DNA of 48,254 nucleotides, taken from Clostridia bacterium. GTDB lineage: Bacteria; Bacillota; Clostridia; UMGS1810. Positions within the stretch are counted from its first letter, which is position 1. The number at the start of each line of letters is the position of its first letter. Shown in pieces: positions 26,381 through 36,500 of the stretch. A program made the translations under genes and the position numbers. Where the stretch lies: positions 1-48,254 of the forward strand of contig JAFQHQ010000142.1 of assembly GCA_017397885.1 (NCBI GenBank), given 5' to 3'. The notes beneath the pieces are model-generated. The model made no database searches and had not been told where the DNA came from. It worked only from the letters and a program-made list of their open reading frames with translations.

Positions 26381-28723
26381 TTACGGATTCTCTCTGAATT
26401 TAAAGTTATCAATATATCCAACAAAAGGTGTTTTGTGGTCTGCACGAAATTCCACATAGGAAACATCCTTTGTGGGTCGCATTTGGGAATAACCGTTGTG
26501 ATAATAGGTGCTTGTGTCTTTGAGCACTCCGTCGAGATAATACTCGGTGGTTGCCGTGTTGCAATCAGGCTTATAGACAATTTTTATGGTGTGGTAGGTT
26601 CCCCACCAGTCACCCGAATTATTGCAAAGCCATTTGCTTGTGTCTGTTGTGCGGATAAAACGGTTGTGAGAATCGTATTTTCTGAAAGCCACCCACACAG
26701 CTGTATCCCAACTTCCTATGGTGCTTATCATGTATGAATTGTTACCGGAAACCGGTTCAAAACGAATGTCATATTGAACGGTGAAACCTTTTGAGCCTGT
26801 GGAACCCACATCAAAATACACTACGGGAGAAAGAGTTCCGTCTGATGTGATTTTTATGGATTTGCCGTGTCCGTCTATGGGGTCGTTACAAATATCAACA
26901 TCACCCGAGTATCTGATGCCGATGTCTTTTGGCAGGTCGCCAATAGGTTGGTCATCAAAACTACGGTTATATTTTGCAGCAGGGATAATCTTCTTTGTAG
27001 GCTGAACTGCCATAAGTTTTTGCTTTATGTCTCCGGGTCCGATTTTTCCGTCAAACAGAGTGGGAACAGGAAGTCCGAGAGCACCGTACATGCCGTTTCG
27101 GAGAGAAACAACCATCGATGCACCGCTCATTTCGCCCTCTCTCAGGTTGAGACCCTGAAGCACACCTTTGTTTCCGCCTGCTCCACAATCTGCATAATAT
27201 GAATATGATCCGTCATCGCAAAGCAGAGCCAGGATTTTTTCTTCGGTATCCTTCAAAAGTTCGGGAAGCTTTTCGTAGAATCTGTCAAGTGCCGCTTTGT
27301 AGGCAGGATTTCCCAAAACATCCTTTTGAGAATATTTTGCATTTTTAATGAGTACCCAAGGATTTGCAAGGTCGCAGGCATGCCATCCGGTTTCATCGGA
27401 GAGCATAACTGTCATGGTGCTGTCCATGAGTTTGTCAAAATATGGAATTGTTACATATCTTCCGCCAAGACTTGCGTAGTAGCTTTCTCCATAAATTGCA
27501 GAAACCTTGTAGGTTCCGCTCATGGAGTCGTAGTTCACCTGATCAATCCAGTCACCGGTTTCGGGGTCAATGGCACTGAAAAATCCCGTTCTCGGATTCA
27601 TGTGAGCATTGATAAAGTCAATAACACAATCATAATATTCATTTCCTGCACTTCTTATACTTCCAAGATTGGTGAGAAGAAGCGAACCGGTTGAATATAC
27701 ACTGGAAAACGAGAGCGAATCAAGCCAAGCCTGAAAGTTTTCAAGAGATGCATAACGCTCGGATATATCTTCGGCATTAAGGGTTGCAATTGCGTTTGCT
27801 TCTTCAAAGCATTCATCGCAAAGGTTGTTGTCATTTTCGACTATGGGCTCAATCGATGCAAGAGATGCTGTTTTTGGAACTGCCGTTGCACCAAACATCC
27901 TTAAAACCTGAGATGCGCCGGAACTTTCGTAGGCACGTTTGCTTTCGTTGATATATTTTCCCCAGGGGAGTTCATACCAGAACCCGTCTTCGGGATTGTA
28001 ATACTGACGGGAAAAGGCAATCATTTTTTCTTTCATTTCATCGGTGAGAAATTCGGAGGGGTTGTTTTTGTTGACAACTCCAAGGGTGTTCAGCATTCCG
28101 ATGCAGTTTGCCGTTGATTCTCTGTCGGGCAAAAAGCCAACGGTATCCTTTGAACTCTTTTTAAAATAAAATCCGCCGGATTCGGGGTCATAGAGATTAA
28201 CAATCCAGTCAATGAGTTTTTCGGAATAGCAATTTTCTTCAATGCTTTGCAAAACTGCATAAGCCTCCGATGAATAATCCGGAAAAATGGCAAGTCTTTT
28301 TTGAAGGTTTGTGCTGTAATAGGTTTTATACCCAAAGCTTTCAGCCAAAAACACAGCGGGAATCATAAGTTTTCCGTTTTTAACCACGGGAGCGGCAGAA
28401 AGAGCTTTTTCGTCGCCATTTACCCAAGCCGCTTCGCTGTCTGCCGTAAAGATGACTGTGGTATTATCTTTTGTAACAGTCAAAACACCGGTTTCACTGT
28501 TTAAGCTATGACCAAGTCCCATAGCAGAGCACAAAACATCTGACTCGGCAAGGATTGTGCCGTTTGTCATCAGTGTTTCTTCTTCAAAATTTAAAATTGT
28601 ATCGCAAAAAGAAATGTAATATTTTGACGTGACTGATGCCGCAGTTGCAGAGCTTGCCGGGAAACAAATCATCGGCAAAACCATAAGACATATTAACAGA
28701 AGTGACAGAATTTTTCTTTTCAT
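26381..28723 (-). CDS. Secreted protein with copper-amine-oxidase-N, alpha-toroid-like and LamG domains
   Basis: A 780-residue exported protein with a signal peptide (about 1-28) and AAGGAA before the ATG. Residues about 35-150 form a copper-amine-oxidase-N-like domain (ILAESDVLCSAMG, GKLMIPAVFLAESFGYKTYYS). Residues about 155-560 are helical with repeating aromatic-rich turns: DPESGGFYFKKSSKD, NPEDGFWYELPWG, NPRTGFFSAIDPETGDW and DDGSYSYY. That is a pattern of alpha/alpha-toroid glycan-active enzymes. Residues about 575-780 are a LamG-like domain (WWGTYHTIKIVYKP, VGYIDNFKFRE). No known catalytic signature was recognised. It shares its domain types with the lyases at 700-8419 and may be a lyase or hydrolase for the same glycan. 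Its own promoter and leader lie upstream. Confidence 0.82.
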   Translation of the reverse strand: MKRKILSLLLICLMVLPMICFPASSATAASVTSKYYISFCDTILNFEEETLMTNGTILAESDVLCSAMGLGHSLNSETGVLTVTKDNTTVIFTADSEAAWVNGDEKALSAAPVVKNGKLMIPAVFLAESFGYKTYYSTNLQKRLAIFPDYSSEAYAVLQSIEENCYSEKLIDWIVNLYDPESGGFYFKKSSKDTVGFLPDRESTANCIGMLNTLGVVNKNNPSEFLTDEMKEKMIAFSRQYYNPEDGFWYELPWGKYINESKRAYESSGASQVLRMFGATAVPKTASLASIEPIVENDNNLCDECFEEANAIATLNAEDISERYASLENFQAWLDSLSFSSVYSTGSLLLTNLGSIRSAGNEYYDCVIDFINAHMNPRTGFFSAIDPETGDWIDQVNYDSMSGTYKVSAIYGESYYASLGGRYVTIPYFDKLMDSTMTVMLSDETGWHACDLANPWVLIKNAKYSQKDVLGNPAYKAALDRFYEKLPELLKDTEEKILALLCDDGSYSYYADCGAGGNKGVLQGLNLREGEMSGASMVVSLRNGMYGALGLPVPTLFDGKIGPGDIKQKLMAVQPTKKIIPAAKYNRSFDDQPIGDLPKDIGIRYSGDVDICNDPIDGHGKSIKITSDGTLSPVVYFDVGSTGSKGFTVQYDIRFEPVSGNNSYMISTIGSWDTAVWVAFRKYDSHNRFIRTTDTSKWLCNNSGDWWGTYHTIKIVYKPDCNTATTEYYLDGVLKDTSTYYHNGYSQMRPTKDVSYVEFRADHKTPFVGYIDNFKFRENP

Positions 28724-28755
28724 AATTTCATTCCTTAATCATGTTTGCTTTTTTC

Positions 28756-28771
28756 GCCGCAAAAGGCGGCT
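28756..28771 (-). other. Small hairpin in the leader of the 780-aa protein gene
   Basis: GCCGC and GCGGC flank a short A-rich loop, about 35 bases before the start codon. On the transcribed strand it is followed by an A run, not a T run, so it is not a terminator for this gene. Confidence 0.5.
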
Positions 28772-28797
28772 GTAAGGTCAGCGTTATAAAAGACAAA

Positions 28798-28853
28798 CCG
28801 AAGCATATGTGCCGAAACCGTCATGTGTGACGTCTTCGGTAATTGTGCTTCGG
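28798..28853 (-). ncRNA. Nested symmetrical hairpin in the 5' leader (possible structured regulatory RNA)
   Basis: On the transcribed strand an outer stem CCGAAGCA/TGCTTCGG (8 pairs) encloses a 6+6 internal loop. Inside it lie a second stem CCGAA/TTCGG, a 2+2 loop, and an inner stem CGTCA/TGACG with a CACA loop. The predicted transcription start lies within a few bases of its outer end, so the RNA would begin with this fold. It matches no riboswitch class that I recognise. There is no T run after it in the direction of transcription. Confidence 0.5.
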
Positions 28854-28861
28854 CTATTTTA

Positions 28862-28891
28862 ATTATATATCAAATTATATTTTTGTGTCTA
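28862..28891 (-). promoter_or_regulatory. Promoter of the 780-aa secreted protein gene
   Basis: On the minus strand TAGACA (plus-strand 28886-28891) and TATAAT (28862-28867) are 18 bases apart. It drives a leader of about 130 bases containing two hairpins. Confidence 0.68.
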
Positions 28892-28938
28892 TAACTTTTT
28901 GAGACTAATTAATTTTGAAATGTCTTTATTGTACAGTA

Positions 28939-30333
28939 TTAAAAGCAAATTTTACCCGGATTAAGAATGTTTTTGGGATCAAACACTGCTTTAACACCCT
29001 GCATAATGGCAATGGGAGTTTCACCGTATTGCTTTTTGAGATACTCCTTCTTTGCATAGCCTATTCCATGTTCACCCGAAACAAGACCGCCAAATTCTTC
29101 TGCTTTTTCATACATTCTGTCAAAGCATTTTTTGAGAACATCTTCCCATTCTTTGTCACCAAGCTCATCACGGCAAATATACACATGAAGGTTGCCGTCT
29201 CCTGCATGACCGAAGGAAGGAATACGAACTTTCATTTCATCGGCAAGGCTGTGTGTGAATTTTATGAAATCGTCAACCTTGTTAACAGGAACAACAACGT
29301 CACATTCGTCCATTTCGGTGGTGGAAGCCTTGATTGCTTCAAGAAATGCTCCTCTTGCAGACCATACAGACTTTTTGCGTTCTTCGGTGTCCACAATATA
29401 CACATCAAGCGCACCAATTTCAAGACAAAGCTCGGCAAGCTGTTTCATGTCGGCATCCACCTGTGCATCGGTGTTGCCGTCTATGGTAAGAAGGATGTAT
29501 GCATCGTTTTTGGTGTCGGGGAAACGCTTTCCGAGATAGCTTTCCGAGAAGAGGATTGTGTCACGGGACATATATTCAATGGCAGTGGGAGTGATTTTCG
29601 AGCGGAAAATCTTCGGCACGGCTTCAATGGCACTTTTCATGTCGGCAAAAGGAACAAGAAGGCTCACCGAGTGTTTGGGAAGAGGAACAAGTTTTAGAAC
29701 TGCTTCGCAAATTATACAAAGTGTTCCCTCCGAACCTATAACCATGTCTTTAAGGCTGTAGCCCGAACTGTTTTTGGCAACTTTTCCGCCAAACTGCTGG
29801 ATTTCGCCGTTTGGCAAAACAACTGTGAGTGCTCTCACATAATCTCTGGTAACACCATATTTGACAGCTCTCATGCCGCCTGCATTGGTGGAAATGTTTC
29901 CGCCTATGGTAGCGGACTTTTCACCGGGATCGGGCGGATAGAGAAAATCATTTTCTTCGGCAAATGCCGCAAGCTCCATGAGCAGAACTCCCGGCTGAAC
30001 CGTTACTGTGAGAGTGTCGGGGTCAAGCTCTAAAATTTTGTTCATTTTGGTTGTTTCAAGAAGAATTCCCCCCATGATGGGTACTGCCGCACCAACAAGA
30101 CCTGTGCCGCTTCCTCTCACGGTTACGGGAATGGTTTTTTCATATGCAAGCTTCATAACCTCCGAAACTTCTTCGGTGGTCTGAACTCTAACCAGGCAGT
30201 CGGGCATTTTTTCTATGCCGCCAAGCTCATCATGAGAATAATCTTCGTTAATTTCATCGCCGCAAAGGCAGTTTTCATTACCGACAATCTTTTTGAGAGC
30301 CGCAATATCTTCGGCTGTGATTTTGTTATACAT
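28939..30333 (-). CDS. lctD: FAD-linked lactate dehydrogenase, LctD-type
   Basis: A 464-residue flavoprotein of the GlcD/D-lactate dehydrogenase family. The FAD-binding PCMH domain shows [17 protein letters not shown] and [16 protein letters not shown], and the cap and C-terminal part show [14 protein letters not shown] and [14 protein letters not shown]. It overlaps the end of etfA by 8 bases, with AAAGGAGG 9 bases before its ATG. The gene order etfB-etfA-dehydrogenase equals lctBCD of Acetobacterium woodii. There the complex oxidises lactate to pyruvate with NAD+ by confurcating electrons with reduced ferredoxin. Lactate is the best substrate guess; glycolate or another 2-hydroxyacid cannot be excluded. 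No lactate permease or racemase is adjacent. Confidence 0.85.
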   Translation of the reverse strand: MYNKITAEDIAALKKIVGNENCLCGDEINEDYSHDELGGIEKMPDCLVRVQTTEEVSEVMKLAYEKTIPVTVRGSGTGLVGAAVPIMGGILLETTKMNKILELDPDTLTVTVQPGVLLMELAAFAEENDFLYPPDPGEKSATIGGNISTNAGGMRAVKYGVTRDYVRALTVVLPNGEIQQFGGKVAKNSSGYSLKDMVIGSEGTLCIICEAVLKLVPLPKHSVSLLVPFADMKSAIEAVPKIFRSKITPTAIEYMSRDTILFSESYLGKRFPDTKNDAYILLTIDGNTDAQVDADMKQLAELCLEIGALDVYIVDTEERKKSVWSARGAFLEAIKASTTEMDECDVVVPVNKVDDFIKFTHSLADEMKVRIPSFGHAGDGNLHVYICRDELGDKEWEDVLKKCFDRMYEKAEEFGGLVSGEHGIGYAKKEYLKKQYGETPIAIMQGVKAVFDPKNILNPGKICF

Positions 30334-31522
30334 CTGCTTTTGCCTCCTTTATCTTTTCAATAAGATCGGGAACAATTTCGCCTACATCACCAACAATTGC
30401 GTAGTGAGCAACATCAAAAATGGGGGCTGTTTTATCGGTATTGATTGCCACAATGCAATCGGAAGATTTCATGCCTGCGGCAAACTGAACTGCACCGGAA
30501 ATACCGAGACAAATGATGAATTTCGGTTTAACGGTTCTGCCCGAAAGTCCAATCTGATGCTTGGCATCATAGATGTTGCCTTCAACAAGAGGCCTTGAGC
30601 ATGCAACAACGCCGCCAAGAAGGTCGGCAAGCTCTGCGGCAAGTGCACGCATAGACTCACTCATAGCTCCTCTTCCCACGGCAACAATAACATCTGCTTC
30701 GGAAATATCAATGTCTTTGGGTTTGTCAACCGATGAAATTACCTCAACCGTTGTTTTGAGCTTTGCACCGTCAATATCCATTGCCACAACCTCGCCCGAG
30801 ATCACATCGGAGGGCTTTGGTTCGGAGAATACTTTGTAACGTACTGTGCAGAACTGCGGACGGGTGTTTGGCGAGATAATCTGAGCCATAATGTTTCCGC
30901 CAAATGCAGGACGAATCTGCACAAGGTCGGTGTTTTCTTTCATTTCAAGCACTGTGCAGTCGGCAGTGAGACCTGCTTTGCATCTTGCCGCAACTCTGGG
31001 GGCAAGCTGTCTGCCAAGATTTGTTGCACCAACCATGATTGACGAAGGCTTGATTTTTTCTATAAAATCATAAAATGCTGCCGCATAGGGCTCAACAGTG
31101 AAGTTTTTGAAAGCGGAGTTGTCATAGACAAAAATTTTGTCAACACCGTAACGGCGGAGTTTTTCAACCTCTTTTTCAATTTCGGAGCCGATAATCAAAA
31201 CATAAACCGGGTGATTTATAACTTTTGCAAGCTCTTTGGCTTTGCCGATTAGCTCATATGTAACTCGGTGAATTTTTCCCAAAGAGCAGTCTGCATAAAC
31301 GCAAATTCCTCTCCATTCGTCTTTGTTGACGGTCTCTATAGTTTCTTCCACATATTCAACCGCACCTTCGCCTTTTCTTACGCACATCTTACACATTTTG
31401 CAAGCCGATGAAATGTCAAGTTTGCCGTCTGTGTAGGAAATCGCCCCGAACGGGCATAATTTTATGAGATTTTCAGCCTTTTCGGCATTAATCATATTCT
31501 GATTGATTTTTAAGCTTCCCAT
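30326..31522 (-). CDS. etfA: Electron transfer flavoprotein alpha subunit with N-terminal ferredoxin-like domain
   Basis: A 398-residue protein. Residues 1-60 form a ferredoxin-like extension with four cysteines (C23, C41, C44, C47; LCPFGAI and CKMCKMC), enough for one [4Fe-4S] cluster. The normal EtfA fold follows, and the C-terminal FAD site is [25 protein letters not shown]-like, with the family's GISGA-QF-AGM arrangement. Such an extension is seen in confurcating Etfs such as LctC and CarE, where it receives electrons from ferredoxin. AAGGAGGG lies before the ATG, and etfB ends 10 bases upstream. Together with the next gene this makes the confurcating module of the lactate dehydrogenase. 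Confidence 0.9.
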   Translation of the reverse strand: MGSLKINQNMINAEKAENLIKLCPFGAISYTDGKLDISSACKMCKMCVRKGEGAVEYVEETIETVNKDEWRGICVYADCSLGKIHRVTYELIGKAKELAKVINHPVYVLIIGSEIEKEVEKLRRYGVDKIFVYDNSAFKNFTVEPYAAAFYDFIEKIKPSSIMVGATNLGRQLAPRVAARCKAGLTADCTVLEMKENTDLVQIRPAFGGNIMAQIISPNTRPQFCTVRYKVFSEPKPSDVISGEVVAMDIDGAKLKTTVEVISSVDKPKDIDISEADVIVAVGRGAMSESMRALAAELADLLGGVVACSRPLVEGNIYDAKHQIGLSGRTVKPKFIICLGISGAVQFAAGMKSSDCIVAINTDKTAPIFDVAHYAIVGDVGEIVPDLIEKIKEAKADV

Positions 31523-31532
31523 GATGCCCTCC

Positions 31533-32321
31533 TTATATGAGCTTGCGGTCGCAAATCAGCGAGAAGAGACTTTCTGTCTGCTGTTCAGCGGTGCCGTCGA
31601 AGCTTGTTTTTTCGGTGTTTTTCTCGGGTGGGAAAATTCGTTCAACCTGTGTTGCCGAGCCCGAGAGACCGTAGTGTTTTTCATCTTTATCGTCAAAATC
31701 GTTCATCGAGAGAAATTTTACCGCATCTTCCGTGAGAGTCTTTTTAACTTTGTAGGACGGAAGTCTCGGAGAGTTTATGTCACCCTCTGCGGAAATAAGG
31801 CAGGGGAATTCGGCTTTCATTGTAACAACCTTGTTGTCAAGAGAAGCGGTGAGTGTCATGCCTTCCTTTGTAACCTCATCAACCGAAAGAACGTTTGAGA
31901 TGTTTGGAATGCCAAGGTATTCCGAAACCTCGGAGCCAACCTGGGCAGTGTCACCGTCAGTGGTCTGTTTGCCGCAGATGATAAGGTCAAAATCGCCGAT
32001 TTTCTTGAGACCCTGAGCAATGGTGTAGGCTGTTGCCAAAACATCCGCTCCTGCAAACTTGCGGTCAGAGAGCACCGTGCCCGATTTTGCACCCATGCAA
32101 ACCGATTCTTCGATAATTGCCTTTGCCTGAGGGGGACCCATGGTTATTGTTTCAACGCTTCCGCCATATTTTTCACAAAGCGAAAGTGCCAGTTCAAGAG
32201 CATACAAATCATAAGGATTCATTTTGCTCTGAACGCCGTCTCTTTTCAAGACCCCGGTTACGGGATCGACTTCAACATTTGATGAACCCGGAACCTGTTT
32301 TATACATACCAAAATTTTCAT
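31533..32321 (-). CDS. etfB: Electron transfer flavoprotein beta subunit
   Basis: A 262-residue protein. The start at 32321 places MKILVCIKQVPG six bases after AAAGGAG, whereas an in-frame ATG at 32363 would add 14 residues that cover the ribosome site. The family strands are present: ILVCIKQVPGSSNVEV, MNPYDLYALELAL, TMGPPQAKAIIEE, and the nucleotide-binding loop DLIICGKQTTDGDTAQVG. In bifurcating Etfs this subunit carries the FAD that splits or merges electron pairs. It is the first gene of the operon and has a consensus promoter. Confidence 0.92.
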   Translation of the reverse strand: MKILVCIKQVPGSSNVEVDPVTGVLKRDGVQSKMNPYDLYALELALSLCEKYGGSVETITMGPPQAKAIIEESVCMGAKSGTVLSDRKFAGADVLATAYTIAQGLKKIGDFDLIICGKQTTDGDTAQVGSEVSEYLGIPNISNVLSVDEVTKEGMTLTASLDNKVVTMKAEFPCLISAEGDINSPRLPSYKVKKTLTEDAVKFLSMNDFDDKDEKHYGLSGSATQVERIFPPEKNTEKTSFDGTAEQQTESLFSLICDRKLI

Positions 32322-32371
32322 TTTCTGCTCCTTTCCGACTTCTTTTGTCGGCATACTTTCCATTAAATCAA

Positions 32372-32400
32372 ATTATAACATAAATTTTCATGGTGGTCAA
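32372..32400 (-). promoter_or_regulatory. Consensus promoter of the etfB-etfA-lctD operon
   Basis: On the minus strand TTGACC (plus-strand 32395-32400) and a perfect TATAAT (32372-32377) are 17 bases apart. A perfect palindrome TTTTCATGAAAA at 32438-32449 lies upstream, between this promoter and that of ispG; it might be an operator for either. Confidence 0.8.
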
Positions 32401-32465
32401 CTGTTATCGACTTTTTATTGCTGAAACGCGAAAATTTTTTTCATGAAAATTCGGTGTTTTGTATC

Positions 32466-32494
32466 TTTACACCACTAACAAAAAATGATATAAT
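32466..32494 (+). promoter_or_regulatory. Promoter of ispG-polC
   Basis: TTTACA (32466-32471) and TATAAT (32489-32494) are 17 bases apart. The ispG start codon is 33 bases beyond the -10 box, so the leader is short. Confidence 0.8.
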
Positions 32495-32527
32495 AATTAT
32501 GATATTCAATTTAAAGCGGTGAACAAT

Positions 32528-33565
32528 ATGTCAAAAAAAATTAAAATAGGAAACACATATATCGGCGGTGGAGAAAGCGTTAAGATTCAATCCATGTGCA
32601 ACACCAAAACAAAGGATGTTGAATCCACGGTTTCACAGATTCTTTCTCTTGAAAAGGCAGGATGCGAAATAATCCGTGTTGCAGTGCCCGACCGGGAGAG
32701 TGCTAAAGCAATTGAGAAAATCAAAGAAAAGATTCACATTCCTCTTGTGGCAGACATTCATTTTGACTATAAACTTGCCATTGCCTCAATGGAGGCAGGG
32801 GTCGACAAGGTTCGCATAAACCCCGGCAACATCGGAAGCGAGGAAGGTGTGCGCCTTGTTGCAACCGAAGCAAGAAAAAGAGGGGTCTCCATCCGCATTG
32901 GGGTGAATTCCGGTTCGATTGAAAAGGATATTCTTGCCACCTACGGTCACCCTTGCCCCGAAGGTATGGTTGAAAGTGCAAAAAGACATATTGATATGCT
33001 TACAAAATATGATTTTGACGACATTGTTATTTCGCTGAAATCCAGCAGTGTTCCCCAAACAATTGCCGCCTATCGGCTCATGAGCGAAAAATATGACTAT
33101 CCGCTCCACCTTGGCGTGACCGAAGCAGGCACATTCATCGGCGGTGCGGTAAAATCGGCAATAGGCATAGGCTCACTTCTCAATGACGGCATCGGTGACA
33201 CAATAAGAGTTTCGCTAACCGACAAACCTGAAAATGAGATTCTTGTTGCCAGGGAAATCCTGTCATCTCTTGAGCTCAGACAGTTTGGTGCAAGATTTGT
33301 TTCATGCCCCACCTGTGCAAGAACAAGTATCGATCTTATCGGTCTTGCAACAAGGGTTGAAAATTATATTAAGACAATTGACAAAAACATCACGGTTGCC
33401 GTTATGGGCTGTGCGGTAAACGGACCCGGCGAGGCAAGAGAAGCCGACATCGGCATTGCCGGCGGAAACGGTGAGGGTCTCATCTTTAAAAAAGGCGAAA
33501 TTGTGAAAAAGGTTAAAGAAGAACAGCTCTTTGATGAGCTTTGCAAAGAAATAGAATCAATGTGA
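32528..33565 (+). CDS. ispG: 4-hydroxy-3-methylbut-2-enyl diphosphate synthase (IspG/GcpE)
   Basis: A 345-residue [4Fe-4S] enzyme of the MEP isoprenoid pathway. It reductively opens methylerythritol cyclodiphosphate to hydroxymethylbutenyl diphosphate in the cytoplasm. The ATG at 32528 follows GGTGA by 5 bases; an in-frame GTG at 32519 overlaps that site. The TIM barrel shows IQSMCNTKTKDVEST, VADIHFDYKLA and RINPGNIGSEE. The cluster ligands are in SCPTCAR (near 260) and GCAVNGPGEA (near 293). In many Clostridia the order is dxr-rseP-ispG-polC; here ispG has its own promoter and polC follows after 8 bases, so the two are co-transcribed. Confidence 0.96.
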   Translation: MSKKIKIGNTYIGGGESVKIQSMCNTKTKDVESTVSQILSLEKAGCEIIRVAVPDRESAKAIEKIKEKIHIPLVADIHFDYKLAIASMEAGVDKVRINPGNIGSEEGVRLVATEARKRGVSIRIGVNSGSIEKDILATYGHPCPEGMVESAKRHIDMLTKYDFDDIVISLKSSSVPQTIAAYRLMSEKYDYPLHLGVTEAGTFIGGAVKSAIGIGSLLNDGIGDTIRVSLTDKPENEILVAREILSSLELRQFGARFVSCPTCARTSIDLIGLATRVENYIKTIDKNITVAVMGCAVNGPGEAREADIGIAGGNGEGLIFKKGEIVKKVKEEQLFDELCKEIESM

Positions 33566-33573
33566 GGTAAAAA

Positions 33574-36500
33574 ATGTCTCCTACCAATGTAAAACTTTCG
33601 GATGTTTTTCCAAATTGTGAAATCCCCGAAGAATTATCTGACGTTTGCATATATACAACCGATGCAAATGCAACCGAAAGAACCATGTCCGTAACAGTTC
33701 AGGCAACGGACATTATTCCCTATGGAGTTATTGAGAACTTCAAAAAGTATATAGCAGAAAAATATGCTCTCTCAAGCTTTGTGCTTAAGGTTAGATATCA
33801 GGATCTCGATATTGCGGACATCGACACAAATCTCTACTACTCAAATCTGATTTTCTATGTGAATGAGCTTATTCCCGGGGTGCGTCACATTTTTCAGGAC
33901 AGCTTTGCCGATTTTTCAAACAACACCTACACCGTTCACTGCAAATACGGAATTCAGATGATTGAGGCAACAGGGTGTGAGGAAATGCTCAAAAGACTTG
34001 TGCAGTCGCAGCTTGGGTGCAGTGTGGATTTTGTTTTTGTGGATGAATGCAACCCCGAAGAAATTGAAAAACTCAAAGAAGAAAGCATTAAAAAACTTCC
34101 TAAAATAGAATATGTTCCCGAGAAAAAGGAAAGTAATCCCGAAAAGAAGGAAGAAAAATCTCCCGATGAACCGTCCGAAATTATTCTTGGAAAACCCATC
34201 AAAGAAGACCCGGTTGAAATTTCGTCAATTTCTCCCGATGATATGGGCGATGTGGTTATAAAGGGCATAATCATGAACCCCGATTCCCGTGAGCTTCGTA
34301 ACGAAAAAGTGCTCTACACCTTCTTCATTGCAGATAATCAGTCTGCATATTCGGCAAAATGTTTTCTTACCAAAAAGCAGTTCGGCGAAGTTAAGGGCAG
34401 ACTTAAAGACGGTGTTTGCGTTAAGGTTAAGGGAAAAGTGCAGTATGATAACTTTAAAAAAGAAAACACCATAATGGTGAACCACATTTCCGAAGACAAA
34501 ATGCCCACGCGAAAGGATAATGCCGAAATCAAGAGAGTTGAGCTTCACATGCACACCAAAATGAGCCAGATGGACGGCATGACCGATGCAAAAACTCTTG
34601 TTAAGCAGGCGATAAAATGGGGTCACCCTGCCGTTGCCATAACCGACCACGGAAATGTGCAGGCGTTCCCTGATGCAATGCATGCCGCCGAAAAAAGTGA
34701 CCTCAAGGTTATTTACGGCATGGAGTGCTATCTCATAAACGATTCACGCACCGTTGTCTATGGCTCATCCTCTGCCGACACAAACGGTGAGTTTGTTGTT
34801 TTCGACATCGAAACCACAGGTTTTAGCGCTGAAAATGACCGTATAATAGAAATTGGTGCGGTGAGGGTTAAAAACCGTGAAATCACAGATACATTTTCGG
34901 TGTTTGTGAACCCCGAAAGACCAATTCCCGCAAAAATAACCGAGCTTACGGGCATAGACGATGACATGGTTAAAGATGCCGATATTATTGAAAATGTCAT
35001 AAAGGATTTTTATGAATTTGTGGGTGATGCTGTTTTGGTTGCACACAATGCTTCCTTTGACACTTCATTCATCAAAGCAAATGCACGCAGATGCGAAATG
35101 CCCTATGCTTTTTCGTGCATAGACACCTTGGAGCTTGCAAGGGGGCTTGTTCACGGAATCAAAAACTATAAGCTCAACACCCTCTGTAAGCACTTTAACA
35201 TCAGTCTTGAAAATCATCACCGCGCCTGCGATGATGCCGGCGCAACTGCCGACCTTTTGATTGAGCTCTTTAAACTCCTCAATGCAAAGGATGTTGAAAA
35301 GCTTTCGGATGTAAATACCGCTCTTGCAGGTGATGTGGATTTTAAAACCCTCAGACCCTATCACTGTATTATCCTTGCAAAAGACCTTGTGGGGCTTAGA
35401 AATCTCTATGAACTCATTTCAAAATCATGTCTCGAATATTTCCACAAACGTCCACGCATACCGAAAAGTCTTTTGCAGTCCAAAAGAGAAGGGCTTATTA
35501 TCGGTTCTGCATGCGAAGCGGGAGAGCTTTATACCGAAATCCTTAAAAGTCCCTATAACCCGGACTTTGATGAGCTTGAAAAAATCATTGAATTTTATGA
35601 TTATCTTGAAATTCAGCCTCTCGGTAACAATCAGTTCCTCATTGAAAACGGCACTGTTTCCGGTGCGGAAGACTTGAAATACATAAACAAGCTCATAATT
35701 GAGCTTGGTAAAAAATACGGCAAAATGACCGTTGCTACCTGCGATGTGCATTTTATGAATCCCGAAGACGAAATCTTCAGACGAATTCTCATGGCAGGCC
35801 AGGGTTATTCCGATGCCGATTCACAGCCTCCGCTATATTTCAGAACGACCGACGAAATGCTTCGGGAGTTTGACTATCTCGGAGATGAGCTTGCTTATGA
35901 GGTTGTTGTTGAAAATACAAACAAAATTGCCGAAATGACCGAAAAGATAAATCCGGTTCCTCCCGACAAAGCGCCCCCTGTTATTGAAGGCTCCGATGAC
36001 CTTCTTCGTCAGCTTACCTATGACAAGGCAATAAGCATTTATGGCGAAAATATGCCACAGCTTGTGCGTGACCGAATGGATGTTGAGCTTAATTCCATCA
36101 TCAACAACGGCTATTCCGTGCTCTATATCATTGCACAAAAGCTTGTTGCGAAATCACTGTCAGACGGCTATCTGGTAGGCTCCAGAGGTTCGGTTGGTTC
36201 GTCTTTTGTTGCCTTTCTTTCGGGCATCACCGAGGTAAATTCACTGCCTCCCCACTATGTGTGTCCCGAATGTAAATATAACGAATTTTTGTCCAGTGAA
36301 GAAGTGGGAAGCGGATATGACCTTCCGCCGAAAAACTGCCCGGAATGCGGTGCGGAAATGATTGCCGACGGTCAGGATATTCCGTTTGAAACCTTTCTCG
36401 GCTTCTCGGGTAACAAAGAACCCGATATTGACCTTAACTTCTCCGGTGACTATCAGCCCGTGGCACACAAATATGTTGAAGAACTCTTCGGCACAGGGCA

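Noticed and set aside
28798-28853. Nested hairpin as a terminator for lctD
   Set aside because: No T run follows it on the minus strand, and it lies downstream of the next gene's promoter.
28915-29697. 260-codon plus-strand open frame antisense to lctD
   Set aside because: The opposite strand has all FAD-oxidase motifs; this frame is Phe/Asn/His-rich with no recognisable fold.
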